A stretch of DNA of 64,000 bases from Duganella sp. SG902 (GTDB lineage Bacteria > Pseudomonadota > Gammaproteobacteria > Burkholderiales > Burkholderiaceae_D), in assembly GCF_013376005.1 (NCBI RefSeq), contig NZ_JABMJK010000004.1, positions 62,001 through 126,000 on the forward strand, written 5' to 3'. Both the position numbers and the translations under genes were made by a program. A model generated the notes under the pieces. It was not told the origin of the DNA. It searched no databases and was given only the letters and a program-made list of their open reading frames with translations. This document shows positions 43,256 to 52,048 of the stretch, piece after piece (position 1 is the stretch's first letter; every line of letters starts with the position of its first letter).

Positions 43256-44062
43256 ATGGCAAAACCATTCAAACGACTGCTGCTGACCGGCGCCGCCGGC
43301 GGCCTGGGTAAAGTTCTGCGCGAGCGCATCAAACCGTGGGCCGATGTGGTGGTGCTGTCCGACATCGCCGACATGGGCGAGGCGCGCGAGGGCGAGGAGA
43401 TCGTGCAGTGCGACCTGGCCGACAAGGCCGCGGTGCTGAAGATGATGGAAGGCGTGGAGGCGGTGCTGCACTTCGGCGGCATCTCGACCGAGAACACCTT
43501 CGAGAACATCGTGCAGGCCAACATCATCGGCACCGCCAACGTCTACGAGGCCGCGCACAAGAAAGGCGTGAAGCGCATCGTGTTCGCCAGTTCGAACCAC
43601 ACCGTGGGCTTCTACCGCAACACCGACTACATCGACGCCACCGCGCCGACACGCCCGGATTCGTTCTACGGCGTGAGCAAATGCTTCGGCGAGCAGCTGG
43701 CCAGCTACTACTGGGACCGCACCGGCCTGGAAACCGTGAGCCTGCGCATCGGCTCCTCCTTCCCCGAGCCGAAGGACCGCCGCATGATGGTCACGTGGCT
43801 GAGCTATGACGACCTGGTGGAAGCGCTGCGCCGCTCGCTGTTCGCGACGCGCGTCGGCTTCACCATCCTGTTCGGCATGTCGGACAACGAGGTGGCGTGG
43901 TGGGACAACAGCAAGGCGTCGCACCTGGGCTACAAGCCGAAGGACAGCTCGTCCCAGTTCGATGCCAAGTTCCCGGACAGCGGCGAGTACCCGGACCCGA
44001 ATGCCTCGGTCACCTATCACGGCGGCGCGTTCGCGCTGGCCGAGGTGCGCTACAAGGATTAA
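43256..44062 (+). CDS. udh: Uronate dehydrogenase
   Basis: 268-residue extended short-chain dehydrogenase that oxidises galacturonate or glucuronate with NAD+ to the aldarolactone. The Rossmann motif is G-A-A-G-G-L-G near residue 11, the NAD-type acidic residue is in L-S-D-I-A-D, and the catalytic pair is Y138-x3-K142 (Y-G-V-S-K) with a Ser in A-S-S-N-H. The ATG at 43256 follows an AGAGAAGAGA stretch. It acts just before the lactonase and GarD in the oxidative route. The gene end overlaps the convergent PAAR gene by four bases. Confidence 0.93.
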   Translation: MAKPFKRLLLTGAAGGLGKVLRERIKPWADVVVLSDIADMGEAREGEEIVQCDLADKAAVLKMMEGVEAVLHFGGISTENTFENIVQANIIGTANVYEAAHKKGVKRIVFASSNHTVGFYRNTDYIDATAPTRPDSFYGVSKCFGEQLASYYWDRTGLETVSLRIGSSFPEPKDRRMMVTWLSYDDLVEALRRSLFATRVGFTILFGMSDNEVAWWDNSKASHLGYKPKDSSSQFDAKFPDSGEYPDPNASVTYHGGAFALAEVRYKD

Positions 44063-44325
44063 GTCGAAGCGAACGTGCTGATTGTGGAGACAAGCGTGGC
44101 GCCGCAACTGGTCTTGTCTCCATCGTAGGCGACGGCTTTGCCGTTGATCTGGTGTTTGTCGTTGCCGCTCACGATGGTGCAGTTTTGATGGCCGGTCATC
44201 GGGCAGATGCATTTGTCGCCCACCAGCGCTACAGGCTTGCCGCTGACGGTGAAATGCGGCGCGCCGCTTTCAATCACCTTGCCGCCGTGCGAGGTGGGAT
44301 CACCTAGTCGGATCACGTTTGGCAT
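44059..44325 (-). CDS. PAAR domain protein (type VI secretion spike tip)
   Basis: 88-residue single PAAR domain: it starts M-P-N-V-I-R-L-G-D-P-T-S-H-G-G and has K-C-I-C-P-M-T-G-H near residue 38 and S-C-G-A-T-L near residue 72, the His and Cys set that binds zinc at the cone tip. PAAR proteins sharpen the VgrG spike and carry effectors. Here it is the last gene of a reverse-strand cluster with two immunity genes; no VgrG or intact effector is present. Confidence 0.92.
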   Translation of the reverse strand: MPNVIRLGDPTSHGGKVIESGAPHFTVSGKPVALVGDKCICPMTGHQNCTIVSGNDKHQINGKAVAYDGDKTSCGATLVSTISTFAST

Positions 44326-44335
44326 CTCGGGTCCT

Positions 44336-45379
44336 TTACAGCGCGTGATGGCGGCGCAAGCTGTTCGACATTTTGTCCCACAAGGCCAGCACCTCGGTGT
44401 CGGACAGGCTGGAATTTACAGGCTTGCCGGGCTGCCCTTTTCCCGTGTCCAGTTCAAGTACCATCAGCGGCCGAGCAGGGTCATTCTTCTTGCGTAACGA
44501 TTCCCACATGAAGCCGTGCAGCACGCTGCCATTGGGCTCATCCACGCGTTCCAGTAACTCCTCGCCCGGCACTCCCGCCAATGCACGGGGCCCCTCGCGT
44601 AATGTGTGAAATCGATTGAGGTATGCCTGCTTAATGTCGTTTTCGGCGTCGCGCTGCAATAGTGGTTTATTTTCGTTTGCAGCTGAAAAAGTGTTCAGTG
44701 CGATGGCTAGGTCAGGGGGGTCTTTCAAGCCCACAAAGATCCCTGTAATTTCGGACACATCGGCGCTGAGAGGATCGACCAGAAGCGCGCGGTCGAAACA
44801 AAAACCTGGCTGGGAAGGAAGTTCCTCCTCGCCTCTCCAGCGAAGCTGGCCGAGTAGTTTTTCCAATTCTAGAATTCCTGCGTCATCCTGAAGCTTGGAA
44901 TAGAACTTGTAGGTCACCTCTCGGGCGCGAACGAAAGCACTAGTTGTAATCACCTCTTCAATTTCCTTCACCCCGTTCGAGAAGCTTGGTAGCCACTGCC
45001 GGTTAAAGACAAATAGGCGCCCATGAAGATACTCGCTCTTAATTTCGCGCACCTGTTCCAGGGAGACCTGACCCTTTTCGTTTTTTTCGGATCTCAGTTT
45101 GACTTCCTGCGTTGTATTTCTGGCCAAGAACTCCTCATCAGTCTCTACCCAGGATGAGATGTCGAAGCCATCTACGGTTGCTCCGCGGTATGACACCATT
45201 GCTTTCTCCGGCACATCCATCAGAAATCTACCGACGCATACCGTTTTCATTTTCATGGCTGCGATATGGTGCTCCATTTTTTTTCTCTCCTGATAATTTA
45301 AGGTTTGGCTCAATACGATTGCGCAGCAAATAAGAATGCAAACGGCACCCCAAAAACGATATCGGTATCGAGTTTTCAT
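44336..45379 (-). CDS. Tli4-family immunity-like protein (copy 1)
   Basis: 347 residues with an N-terminal membrane anchor or signal (W-G-A-V-C-I-L-I-C-C-A-I-V-L) and a large periplasmic part. V-C-V-G-R-F-L-M-D-V-P-E-K-A near residue 47 and H-G-F-M-W-E-S-L near residue 290 are shared with copy 2 and with Tli4-family immunity proteins, which neutralise periplasmic T6SS lipase effectors. The closest pairs lie next to a Tle4-type effector, but none is here. It starts 55 bases after the copy 2 stop and ends 10 bases before the PAAR start. Confidence 0.75.
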   Translation of the reverse strand: MKTRYRYRFWGAVCILICCAIVLSQTLNYQERKKMEHHIAAMKMKTVCVGRFLMDVPEKAMVSYRGATVDGFDISSWVETDEEFLARNTTQEVKLRSEKNEKGQVSLEQVREIKSEYLHGRLFVFNRQWLPSFSNGVKEIEEVITTSAFVRAREVTYKFYSKLQDDAGILELEKLLGQLRWRGEEELPSQPGFCFDRALLVDPLSADVSEITGIFVGLKDPPDLAIALNTFSAANENKPLLQRDAENDIKQAYLNRFHTLREGPRALAGVPGEELLERVDEPNGSVLHGFMWESLRKKNDPARPLMVLELDTGKGQPGKPVNSSLSDTEVLALWDKMSNSLRRHHAL

Positions 45380-45434
45380 ACGTCTGCGTGAGTTTGTAAG
45401 CACGGCTGAATTGCTGACGCTGGAGCTGCTTGAG

Positions 45435-46472
45435 TTATTGCACGGGACGGCGACGCAGACTAGATGATATTTGGCCCCATAGGGCCAACACTTCGGCATC
45501 AGATAAACTTGAGTTGACAGGTTCGCCGGGGCGTCCGAGACCCGTGTCAAGCTCCAACACCAAACTTGGCAGGTAAACATCATGTTTACTAGCAAGAGAC
45601 TCCCACATAAAGCCGTGCGCCCTGGTGCCGTTTTCTTCCTGTATCCGCTGAAGCACTTCTTCTCCTGCAACGCCATTTATCGTCCGAGGACCAACATGGA
45701 AATCATGAAAGTTTGATGGATGATCACTCTGTACCAAGCTGTTTTCATGTCTCTGCAATAAGGTTCTTTGGATGTTGAGTCCAGCGGAAGTAGCCAATGA
45801 GATGGCTACATCGGGCTTCTCTTCTGTGCCTCCAAAAATAGAAACGGACTCATGACTTTCCACCGTAAGCGGATCGAGAATGAGGCCGTGGTCAAAGCAG
45901 AATCCGGCCTCTGAAGGGATTTCTTCCTCAGTAACGCCACGCAGTTGTTGCACAATTTTTTCAAGAAAACCAAGCCGTTCAGGATCTCTGAGCTTTGAAG
46001 TAAAATCAAAACTGATGCCGTTTGACCGGACCATTGCATCTATCGATACCGACTCCGAAATCACTTCCCTACCACCTCTCATCAAACCGATCCATCGACG
46101 ATCAAACAAGAATATTCTCCCGGCCACCTCGGTGTTTTTCACTTCACGCACGAGCTCTAGTGAAACCCCGTTGCGTTCATTCTTACTGGTGGCGAGGAAG
46201 GCCTCTTTTTGCTGAATGCGATATTTGAAGTCCTCATCAGTTTCCTGAACAGTTGAAATCTTCCAACCGGCGACCACCGCCGGGCGAAAGCTGACTTCTG
46301 CTTTCTTTGGTACATCAACAATGAAGCGGCCGACGCAAACTGACCTCATCCGCATCTCAGCAATTTTTTCGTCCAATTTTTTCACCTTCGGTTGATGAAT
46401 CATCACAAAAGCGGCAAGCGCGCACAAACTCAGAATGCCGACCGAAACCGCAGCTATGCGGTGTGCTCTCAT
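45435..46472 (-). CDS. Tli4-family immunity-like protein (copy 2)
   Basis: 345 residues from the chosen start (M-R-A-H-R-I-A-A-V-S-V-G-I-L), a signal anchor then a periplasmic domain with C-V-G-R-F-I-V-D-V-P-K-K-A near residue 46, and V-N-S-S-L-S-D-A-E-V-L-A-L-W at the C-terminus, identical in pattern to copy 1. An in-frame ATG at 46496 is possible, but the ATG at 46472 gives the same N-terminal length as copy 1 and lies where a coupled stop of the upstream remnant would fall. A tandem duplicate with clear divergence from copy 1. Confidence 0.75.
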   Translation of the reverse strand: MRAHRIAAVSVGILSLCALAAFVMIHQPKVKKLDEKIAEMRMRSVCVGRFIVDVPKKAEVSFRPAVVAGWKISTVQETDEDFKYRIQQKEAFLATSKNERNGVSLELVREVKNTEVAGRIFLFDRRWIGLMRGGREVISESVSIDAMVRSNGISFDFTSKLRDPERLGFLEKIVQQLRGVTEEEIPSEAGFCFDHGLILDPLTVESHESVSIFGGTEEKPDVAISLATSAGLNIQRTLLQRHENSLVQSDHPSNFHDFHVGPRTINGVAGEEVLQRIQEENGTRAHGFMWESLASKHDVYLPSLVLELDTGLGRPGEPVNSSLSDAEVLALWGQISSSLRRRPVQ

Positions 46473-46662
46473 ATTTTTTTTGAAGAAGTTTGACAATGAG
46501 ATGCTGTGTCAACGCCAGCATTGCTGCGTTGTTGTAAACTCCTTGATGGTCGTCATTGAAGCCGCCCGGCAGGTCGAGGCGCAGCCGCAACGGACGGTTG
46601 TCGGTGACCAGCTCCTTGGCCAGTGCCATGAAGTCGAAGAAGTTGTTTTCCATCGTGGGCAT
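46469..46662 (-). pseudogene. 5'-truncated remnant of a possible T6SS effector
   Basis: About 60 codons without recognisable start context. An in-frame stop lies 36 bases upstream of the ATG at 46662. The text has the form of a folded C-terminus: N-N-F-F-D-F-M-A-L-A-K, then L-P-G-G-F-N-D-D-H-Q-G-V-Y-N-N and a final hydrophobic helix. An eight-A run (46481-46474 on the reverse strand) comes next. One extra A there would give an immediate TGA that overlaps the ATG of copy 2. As written the frame instead continues into the immunity gene to 46357. Effector origin is inferred from position only; a live 101-residue gene is the alternative. Confidence 0.45.
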
Positions 46663-46731
46663 CCATCGGGGCGCAAGTTTCCGATGATGTCACGGGATTT
46701 TTGTCAGTTCTTGATGCTGCTCAAGCTGTGG

Positions 46732-47652
46732 CTACAAGCTCTTGGATGCCGACACCAGCTCGTCGATCCATGCGATGAACGCCCGCAGCTTGGCGCTTTG
46801 GTGGCGCGTTTGCGGATAGGCGAGATATAGCGGCATGGGGTCGAGCTGCCAGTCTTCGAACAGCGGCGTCAGTTCGCCTTGCGCCACATGCGGTTCCGCC
46901 ATGTAGCGCGGCAGCCATAGCACGCCCATGCCGGCCAGGCCGGCCGCCAGGTAGGCATTGCCATCGTCGGCGGCGACTACGTAGCGGCCTTTCAATGCGA
47001 CGGCTTCCTCTTTTCCATTTCTCCGGCGTCGTATTTGTATCGACGCGATGGTGCCGCTGTTTGAGCGCAGGAAGCCAACGATGTGATGCGGCGCCTCGTC
47101 CAGGTCACGGGGGTGTGCGGGTGGTCCCGCGCTGCGCAGATACTCCGGCGCGGCGTATGCACCTAGCCGCAGGTCGGCGATCCGGCGCGCGATGAGCGAC
47201 GGCACGGTGATTTCCCCGCCACGCAGCACGCAATCGACGTTTTCGCCAATGACGTCGACATTGCGGTCGCTCACTCCCATGATGAGCTGAATCTCCGGGT
47301 AGCGCCGATGGAAGTCGGGCAGCGCCGGCATGAGTATCAAGCGGGCGAATGGGGCGGGAACGTCAATGCGCAGCCGTCCGCGCGGCGCCGCCAAACCGCC
47401 CGTCAACACGCTATCCGCTTCCTCCAGATCCGCCAGCAGACGCACCACGCGGTCGTAGTAGGCCGCGCCCTCCGGCGTGACTCTCACCTGGCGCGTGGTG
47501 CGGTTGAGCAGTTTGACGCGCAGCCGCGTCTCCAACTGCTGCACCAGCTGCGATATCGTGGTCTTGCTCATGTTGAGCGTCTGCGCGGCCTTGGTAAAGC
47601 TGCCGGCTTCCACCACCCGGGCAAAGGCCTGTAGCGTGTCGAATCGGTCCAT
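46732..47652 (-). CDS. LysR family transcriptional regulator
   Basis: 306 residues of the CrgA/AaeR-like LysR group: M-D-R-F-D-T-L-Q-A-F-A-R-V-V-E at the start, S-F-T-K-A-A-Q-T-L-N-M-S-K-T-T-I-S helix-turn-helix, then a ligand domain with R-G-R-L-R-I-D-V-P near residue 93. The ATG at 47652 is chosen by the usual domain start; an upstream frame to 47685 is open. It is divergent from the RidA gene, which it may control. Confidence 0.88.
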   Translation of the reverse strand: MDRFDTLQAFARVVEAGSFTKAAQTLNMSKTTISQLVQQLETRLRVKLLNRTTRQVRVTPEGAAYYDRVVRLLADLEEADSVLTGGLAAPRGRLRIDVPAPFARLILMPALPDFHRRYPEIQLIMGVSDRNVDVIGENVDCVLRGGEITVPSLIARRIADLRLGAYAAPEYLRSAGPPAHPRDLDEAPHHIVGFLRSNSGTIASIQIRRRRNGKEEAVALKGRYVVAADDGNAYLAAGLAGMGVLWLPRYMAEPHVAQGELTPLFEDWQLDPMPLYLAYPQTRHQSAKLRAFIAWIDELVSASKSL

Positions 47653-47661
47653 ATGCTTGAT

Positions 47662-47680
47662 TGTTTGGGATCGCCAAACA
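47662..47680. promoter_or_regulatory. Palindrome in the LysR / ridA divergent gap
   Basis: TGTTTGG-GATCG-CCAAACA, perfect 7-base arms, 9 bases upstream of the LysR start. The spacing contains T-N11-A, the LysR box form. A candidate site for autoregulation and control of the RidA gene. Confidence 0.55.
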
Positions 47681-47763
47681 GTCATTGTACGTCTTGCCTG
47701 TTTATTGGTAGGCGGGTTTTTTTTAAAGTCTCGTTATCCCATTCATTCAGCAAGGAGTTGATC

Positions 47764-48162
47764 ATGTCAGTACGTGACGTTGTATTTCCGCCGGGGCGCC
47801 AGGATCTCTATGAGCGCAATCGCTATTCGCCGGCTGTGCGCTCCAATGGATTCCTGTTCGTGTCCGGTCAGGTGGGCAGTCTGCCGGATGGCACGCCGGA
47901 GCCTGAGTTGCAGGCGCAGGTGCGTTTGGCGTTTGAGAACCTGAACGCGATCCTGGCCGCAGCCGGCAGCAGCTTCGATGACGTGGTCGACGTCACGGTT
48001 TTCATTGTCGATCCTGTCGGGAAGTTCGAGCGCATCTGGTCCGTGGTCGGCGAGTTCTGGGGCGGCCCGCCGCATCCGACGGTGACCGCCGTCGGCGTGA
48101 CATGGTTGTACGGCTTCGACTTTGAAATCAAGGTGATAGCCAGAGCTGCGAATTCACAATAA
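47764..48162 (+). CDS. RidA family protein
   Basis: 132-residue RidA/YjgF-type protein, a small trimeric enamine/imine deaminase family. Typical segments: Y-S-P-A-V-R-S-N-G-F-L-F-V-S-G-Q-V-G near residue 22 and A-F-E-N-L-N-A-I-L-A-A-A-G near residue 58. The strict RidA Arg is not obvious in the usual place, so it may belong to a non-deaminase subgroup. AAGGAG is 8 bases upstream of the ATG. The end overlaps by 35 bases the convergent permease gene. Confidence 0.88.
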   Translation: MSVRDVVFPPGRQDLYERNRYSPAVRSNGFLFVSGQVGSLPDGTPEPELQAQVRLAFENLNAILAAAGSSFDDVVDVTVFIVDPVGKFERIWSVVGEFWGGPPHPTVTAVGVTWLYGFDFEIKVIARAANSQ

Positions 48163-50482
48163 CCGCGTTGTAAATGGCGTGGACCAGCATCGGCGCGAGC
48201 AGGGTTTTGCTGCGCTCATAGGTCCACGCGGCGCACAGGCCCAGCACGAACACGGGCAGTATCGAGAGCGGCGGGTGCACCACCGCGAAGATGGCGGCGC
48301 TCATCACCATGGCCAGCGCTGCCGGCATCGAGCGGCGCAAGCCGCCGTAGATCAGGCCACGGAAAATGAATTCTTCGCACAGTGGCGCGGCCACCACGGA
48401 CAGCGCCAGTATCCAGGCGCGCGAGCCGGAGGCCGCTATCGCAGCCTTGCTGATTTCGGCCCACAACGCGGTATGCCGGATCGTTACCATGTAGGCCATG
48501 CCGGCGGCGCAGGCGATCACCGCCGCGATGGCCGCGCTGCGCAACGCCGCGCCCCAGTGCACGCCGCGCAGCACGGCCGGCACGCCGGCCGCCTTGCTGC
48601 GCCAGTACACCAGCCGCATCAAGCCGTACACGGTCAGCCCGGCGATGCTGAAGGCGACGGTGATGGCTTGCATATTCACCTGATCGAAAAACACCAGCAC
48701 GAAGGCTTGCAGGATGAAGAAGGCGGTGGCGGCGATCAGGCCATCGGCGGTGGAGACGCGCGCTGGCGGTGCCGCGGCCGGGTCGAGCAGATAGGGCAGG
48801 GCGTCGCGCGCCTTCTGCCACAGCGCCAGCGCCATCGACGCGGTCAGCACCAGCACCACCAGTTTTTGCGACCACACGCTGGTGTAGATCGACCAGGTGT
48901 AGAAGCTGGCCAGCAGCATGTAGAGGTAGACATAGGTCGGCCGTACGCGCGTGCGCACGTCGACCGCTTGCGGATCGCAGGCGAATACGCCCAGCGACAC
49001 GGCGATCATGGAGTAGATCGGGATGCCGGCGATGACGCTCAGCACCAGCACCAGCTGGCTCCATTCGAAATGCGTGGTGTAGTGTGCGGTGATGGCCAAC
49101 ACCACGGCGGGGTAGGCCATGGTGAGCACGCCCCACAGCTGCGCCTTTTCCCTCAATATGCTTTCGATCGGGCGCGGCACGGTGTACAGCAGCCAGAGAA
49201 CCTGGCCCTCGTTGTTCAAGGTCTGGAAGGCCGACAGCATCAGGACGTAGACGCCCAGGCCAAAGGCGATGGCGGCGGCCAGTGTGTGGTGCTCGCCCAG
49301 CTCCCCAATGCTATTCAGCTTGCCGTTGAAGACCATCTGGCTGCCGATGATAATCACAGGCAGCAGCAGGGTCTGGAACATGAAGTTGCGGTCGCGGCTC
49401 AGCAGGCGCAGTTCGCGCCGTTTGATGGGCGACAGGCCGGCGGTGAGCCGGGCGAGCAGGCCTTGCGGGCGGGACGCGGGCGCCGCCACTTTCGACGCCC
49501 GGCGCGCGCTTTCCCGCGTGCCGGAATTGACCACGCCGTGACGCAGTTGATGGCGCAGCAGCGCCATGCCGGCCCACATCAGCAGCGCGGTTTGCGCCAG
49601 CAGCAGCGCGATGAATGCGGCCAGTTGCGCCGCGCTCCTCGCCTGGATCGCTTGCAGTATCAGGCCGGGCGGCGTCCAGCTGGCCCAGGCCGGAAACTCG
49701 CGCGCCCAGTCCATGGCGAAGCCGTTCGCCTGTGGCATACCAAGCGCCATGACGAAGTAGATCAGCGGCAGATTGAACAAGCCTGTCACCGCCTGCATGT
49801 TGCGCAGTTGCGCGGCGGGGAGCCACATGCGCAGGCCGGTGTCGGCCAGGGTGTGCAGCATGGCGGCCAGCGGCAGCAGGGTGGCGCTGGCCAGCAGCGC
49901 AACCGGCGGCACGCTCCACGTGTGGCCCGAGTGCCAGGCGATCACGCCGAAGGCCGGCAGCAAGGCGAACCAGCCGGCGATGTTGCTGGCGCTGCGTTCC
50001 AGCACGCGGCCCCACAACAGCGTGCCGCGTTCCACCGGCATGGTCACCAGCCATTCCAGATCCCAGTCCGGCTGCGCCATTTCCTTGTTCCCAAGCGGCA
50101 TAAGCACGGCGATGAAGAACAGGATGGTGACCTCCATCGTCAGGCCGTGCAGCAGCGGCGCGGAGAATGGTGCGGTGGCCAGTTCCTCGGCGGCGGTGTC
50201 GTGATCGACGTGGGCGTCGCCTTCCTTGTCGACGTAGCGGCATTCGCTGGCCGGATCGAGGTGGCACTGCATGTTGACCACCACGTTGTTGGACATGCTG
50301 ACGAACGAGAAGGTCATGAAGACCATGGTCAGCGCCGTCAGTATCCACAGGTTGCCGCGCTTGGCCGCGATGCCGTCGCGCGGGCTTTTCTTCTTGAAGC
50401 GGAACAGGTTGTTGAACAGCATATTGCGCTGACGGATCAGGCGCATCCTGGTCATCAGCCAGATGGTTTGCAGCGCGGTCAT
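48128..50482 (-). CDS. ABC exporter permease fused to CPBP intramembrane protease
   Basis: 784 residues. The N-terminal ~560 residues form an ABC-2-type permease with many helices and a large loop after helix 1 that includes a Cys pair (M-Q-C-H-L-D-P-A-S-E-C). The C-terminal ~200 residues are a CPBP (Abi, Rce1-like) domain with the E-E-x-x-x-R motif (C-E-E-F-I-F-R-G), a second His (A-V-V-H-P-P) and M-L-V-H-A-I-Y-N-A near the end. CPBP proteases cleave or process peptides in the membrane, so the exporter may secrete and mature a peptide or handle lipids. Coupled to the ATPase gene by ATGA. Confidence 0.88.
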   Translation of the reverse strand: MTALQTIWLMTRMRLIRQRNMLFNNLFRFKKKSPRDGIAAKRGNLWILTALTMVFMTFSFVSMSNNVVVNMQCHLDPASECRYVDKEGDAHVDHDTAAEELATAPFSAPLLHGLTMEVTILFFIAVLMPLGNKEMAQPDWDLEWLVTMPVERGTLLWGRVLERSASNIAGWFALLPAFGVIAWHSGHTWSVPPVALLASATLLPLAAMLHTLADTGLRMWLPAAQLRNMQAVTGLFNLPLIYFVMALGMPQANGFAMDWAREFPAWASWTPPGLILQAIQARSAAQLAAFIALLLAQTALLMWAGMALLRHQLRHGVVNSGTRESARRASKVAAPASRPQGLLARLTAGLSPIKRRELRLLSRDRNFMFQTLLLPVIIIGSQMVFNGKLNSIGELGEHHTLAAAIAFGLGVYVLMLSAFQTLNNEGQVLWLLYTVPRPIESILREKAQLWGVLTMAYPAVVLAITAHYTTHFEWSQLVLVLSVIAGIPIYSMIAVSLGVFACDPQAVDVRTRVRPTYVYLYMLLASFYTWSIYTSVWSQKLVVLVLTASMALALWQKARDALPYLLDPAAAPPARVSTADGLIAATAFFILQAFVLVFFDQVNMQAITVAFSIAGLTVYGLMRLVYWRSKAAGVPAVLRGVHWGAALRSAAIAAVIACAAGMAYMVTIRHTALWAEISKAAIAASGSRAWILALSVVAAPLCEEFIFRGLIYGGLRRSMPAALAMVMSAAIFAVVHPPLSILPVFVLGLCAAWTYERSKTLLAPMLVHAIYNAVIVNSQLWLSP

Positions 50483-51219
50483 TGCGCCGTCTCTTCCGCT
50501 GCTTCGTCGGTGATCTTCAGGAATACGTCCTCCAGCGAGCCGCTGGCCGAGGACTCGGCGCGGATCTCGTCCAGTGTGCCGGTGGCCACCAGTTCGCCGC
50601 GATGGATGATCCCTACGCGGTCGCACAGCTTTTCCGCCATGTCCAGCAAGTGGGTGGAGACAAAGATGGTGACGCCGCGCGCGGCGGCCGCCAGCAGGCG
50701 TTCCTGCACCTCGCGCGAGGCGCGCGGATCGAGGCCGTTGATCGGTTCGTCGAGGATGAGCACCGCCGGATCGTGGATCAGCGCGCAGGCCAGGCCGAGG
50801 CGTTTTTTCATGCCGAGCGAGTAGTTGACGGCGTAATCTTCACCAGCCTCCTGCAGGCCGAATTCCGCCAGCAGGCGCGCGCCGCGTTCGGCCGCCTCGG
50901 CGCGCGGGAAGCCGTGCATTTCGCCGACGAATTGCAGGATCTCGCGCCCGCGCAGGTAGTCGTAGAAGATGGGGGTGTCGGGCAGGTAGCCGACGCGGCG
51001 CTTCACCTCGGCCGGCTCGGCGTGGCAATCGAGGCCGTCGATCAGCACATGGCCGCCGCTGGGCACCAGGATGCCCATCATCATGCGGATGGTGGTGGTC
51101 TTGCCTGCGCCGTTGGGACCGAGGAAGCCGAACACTTCGCCGCGTTGCACCGTCAGCGACAACGGCTTGACGGCGGTGAAGCCGCCGTAGACTTTGGACA
51201 GGCCTTGGAACTCGATCAT
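50479..51219 (-). CDS. ABC exporter ATP-binding protein
   Basis: 246 residues: Walker A G-P-N-G-A-G-K-T-T near residue 38, signature Y-S-L-G-M-K-K-R-L (in place of LSGGQ) near residue 133, Walker B V-L-I-L-D-E-P near residue 152 and the switch His in S-T-H-L-L-D. This variant is typical of CcmA/NatA-type exporters. Start at ATG 51219; a TTG further upstream is less likely. It supplies energy to the downstream fusion permease. Confidence 0.94.
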   Translation of the reverse strand: MIEFQGLSKVYGGFTAVKPLSLTVQRGEVFGFLGPNGAGKTTTIRMMMGILVPSGGHVLIDGLDCHAEPAEVKRRVGYLPDTPIFYDYLRGREILQFVGEMHGFPRAEAAERGARLLAEFGLQEAGEDYAVNYSLGMKKRLGLACALIHDPAVLILDEPINGLDPRASREVQERLLAAAARGVTIFVSTHLLDMAEKLCDRVGIIHRGELVATGTLDEIRAESSASGSLEDVFLKITDEAAEETAQ

Positions 51220-51279
51220 GGGGGGCACCAGCAATGTTATGAATTTACTACGCCATCATAACACCGCCAGCGCGGCGGG

Positions 51280-51957
51280 CTACTGCTTTGGATAGAGGCT
51301 CATGCCAAAACGCTCGGTGCGCGGCATCCAGTTGCCGGTGATGTCGGCCGAGGCCAGCACGCGCTCGGCGCGGCCGATCAGCAGGGCGCGCGGCACCAGG
51401 CCGATGTAGCGCGAGTCTTCGCTGTTGTCGCGGTTATCGCCCAACATCATGTACTGCCCGGGCGGGACGACGATGGTGTCGAAATCGCGGCGCGCCTGGA
51501 TCTGCGGGAGAAACTGGATGGCGTGGCTGTGCTGTCCCAGCGATTCGTCGACGCGCACGGCGGCCAGGTCGCCCACGCCCTTGATGTTTTCGATGCCGTG
51601 GTCGATGGTGCTGTAGCTGGCCGCTTGGCCGTTGATGATGAGCTGTTCGTTGCGCATCTCAACGCGGTCGCCGGGCAGGGCGATCACGCGCTTGATCAGG
51701 CGCGTGCCGTTGAGCGGCGAGGAGAAGGTGACGATGTCGCCACGCCGCGGTTCGCCGGTGGGGCTGATCACGATGTCGGTCAGGGGCACCTTGACGTTGT
51801 AGGCCAGGCGGTTGACGAACACCACGTCCCCTTCCAGCAGGTTGGGATGCATGGACGCGGACGGAATCGGATTCCAGTCGGCGATGGCGGTGCGGAAGAT
51901 CCCGAACAGCATCAGGAACAGCACAAAGCCCTTGTTGGCGCGCACCCAGTTTTTCAT
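51280..51957 (-). CDS. Signal peptidase I
   Basis: 225-residue S26 serine protease with one N-terminal transmembrane helix (about 9-25). The catalytic Ser is S35 in P-S-A-S-M-H-P and the general base is K89 in R-L-I-K-R-V-I-A-L-P-G-D; G-D-N-R-D-N-S-E-D-S-R-Y near residue 174 is box E. It is shorter than the housekeeping LepB of betaproteobacteria (usually ~300 and with lepA), so it is probably a second copy. GGGAGAAG precedes the ATG at 51957. It ends 60 bases before the ABC ATPase gene on the same strand, which may be a hint for peptide export. Confidence 0.92.
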   Translation of the reverse strand: MKNWVRANKGFVLFLMLFGIFRTAIADWNPIPSASMHPNLLEGDVVFVNRLAYNVKVPLTDIVISPTGEPRRGDIVTFSSPLNGTRLIKRVIALPGDRVEMRNEQLIINGQAASYSTIDHGIENIKGVGDLAAVRVDESLGQHSHAIQFLPQIQARRDFDTIVVPPGQYMMLGDNRDNSEDSRYIGLVPRALLIGRAERVLASADITGNWMPRTERFGMSLYPKQ

Positions 51958-52048
51958 GTCTTCTCCCAAGTGGTTGATGGCGAGTCAATAGAACCAGCGC
52001 TAATATTGTGGCCAGATTCTTAATCATGGCTTAGCTGCCGGAGCGATT

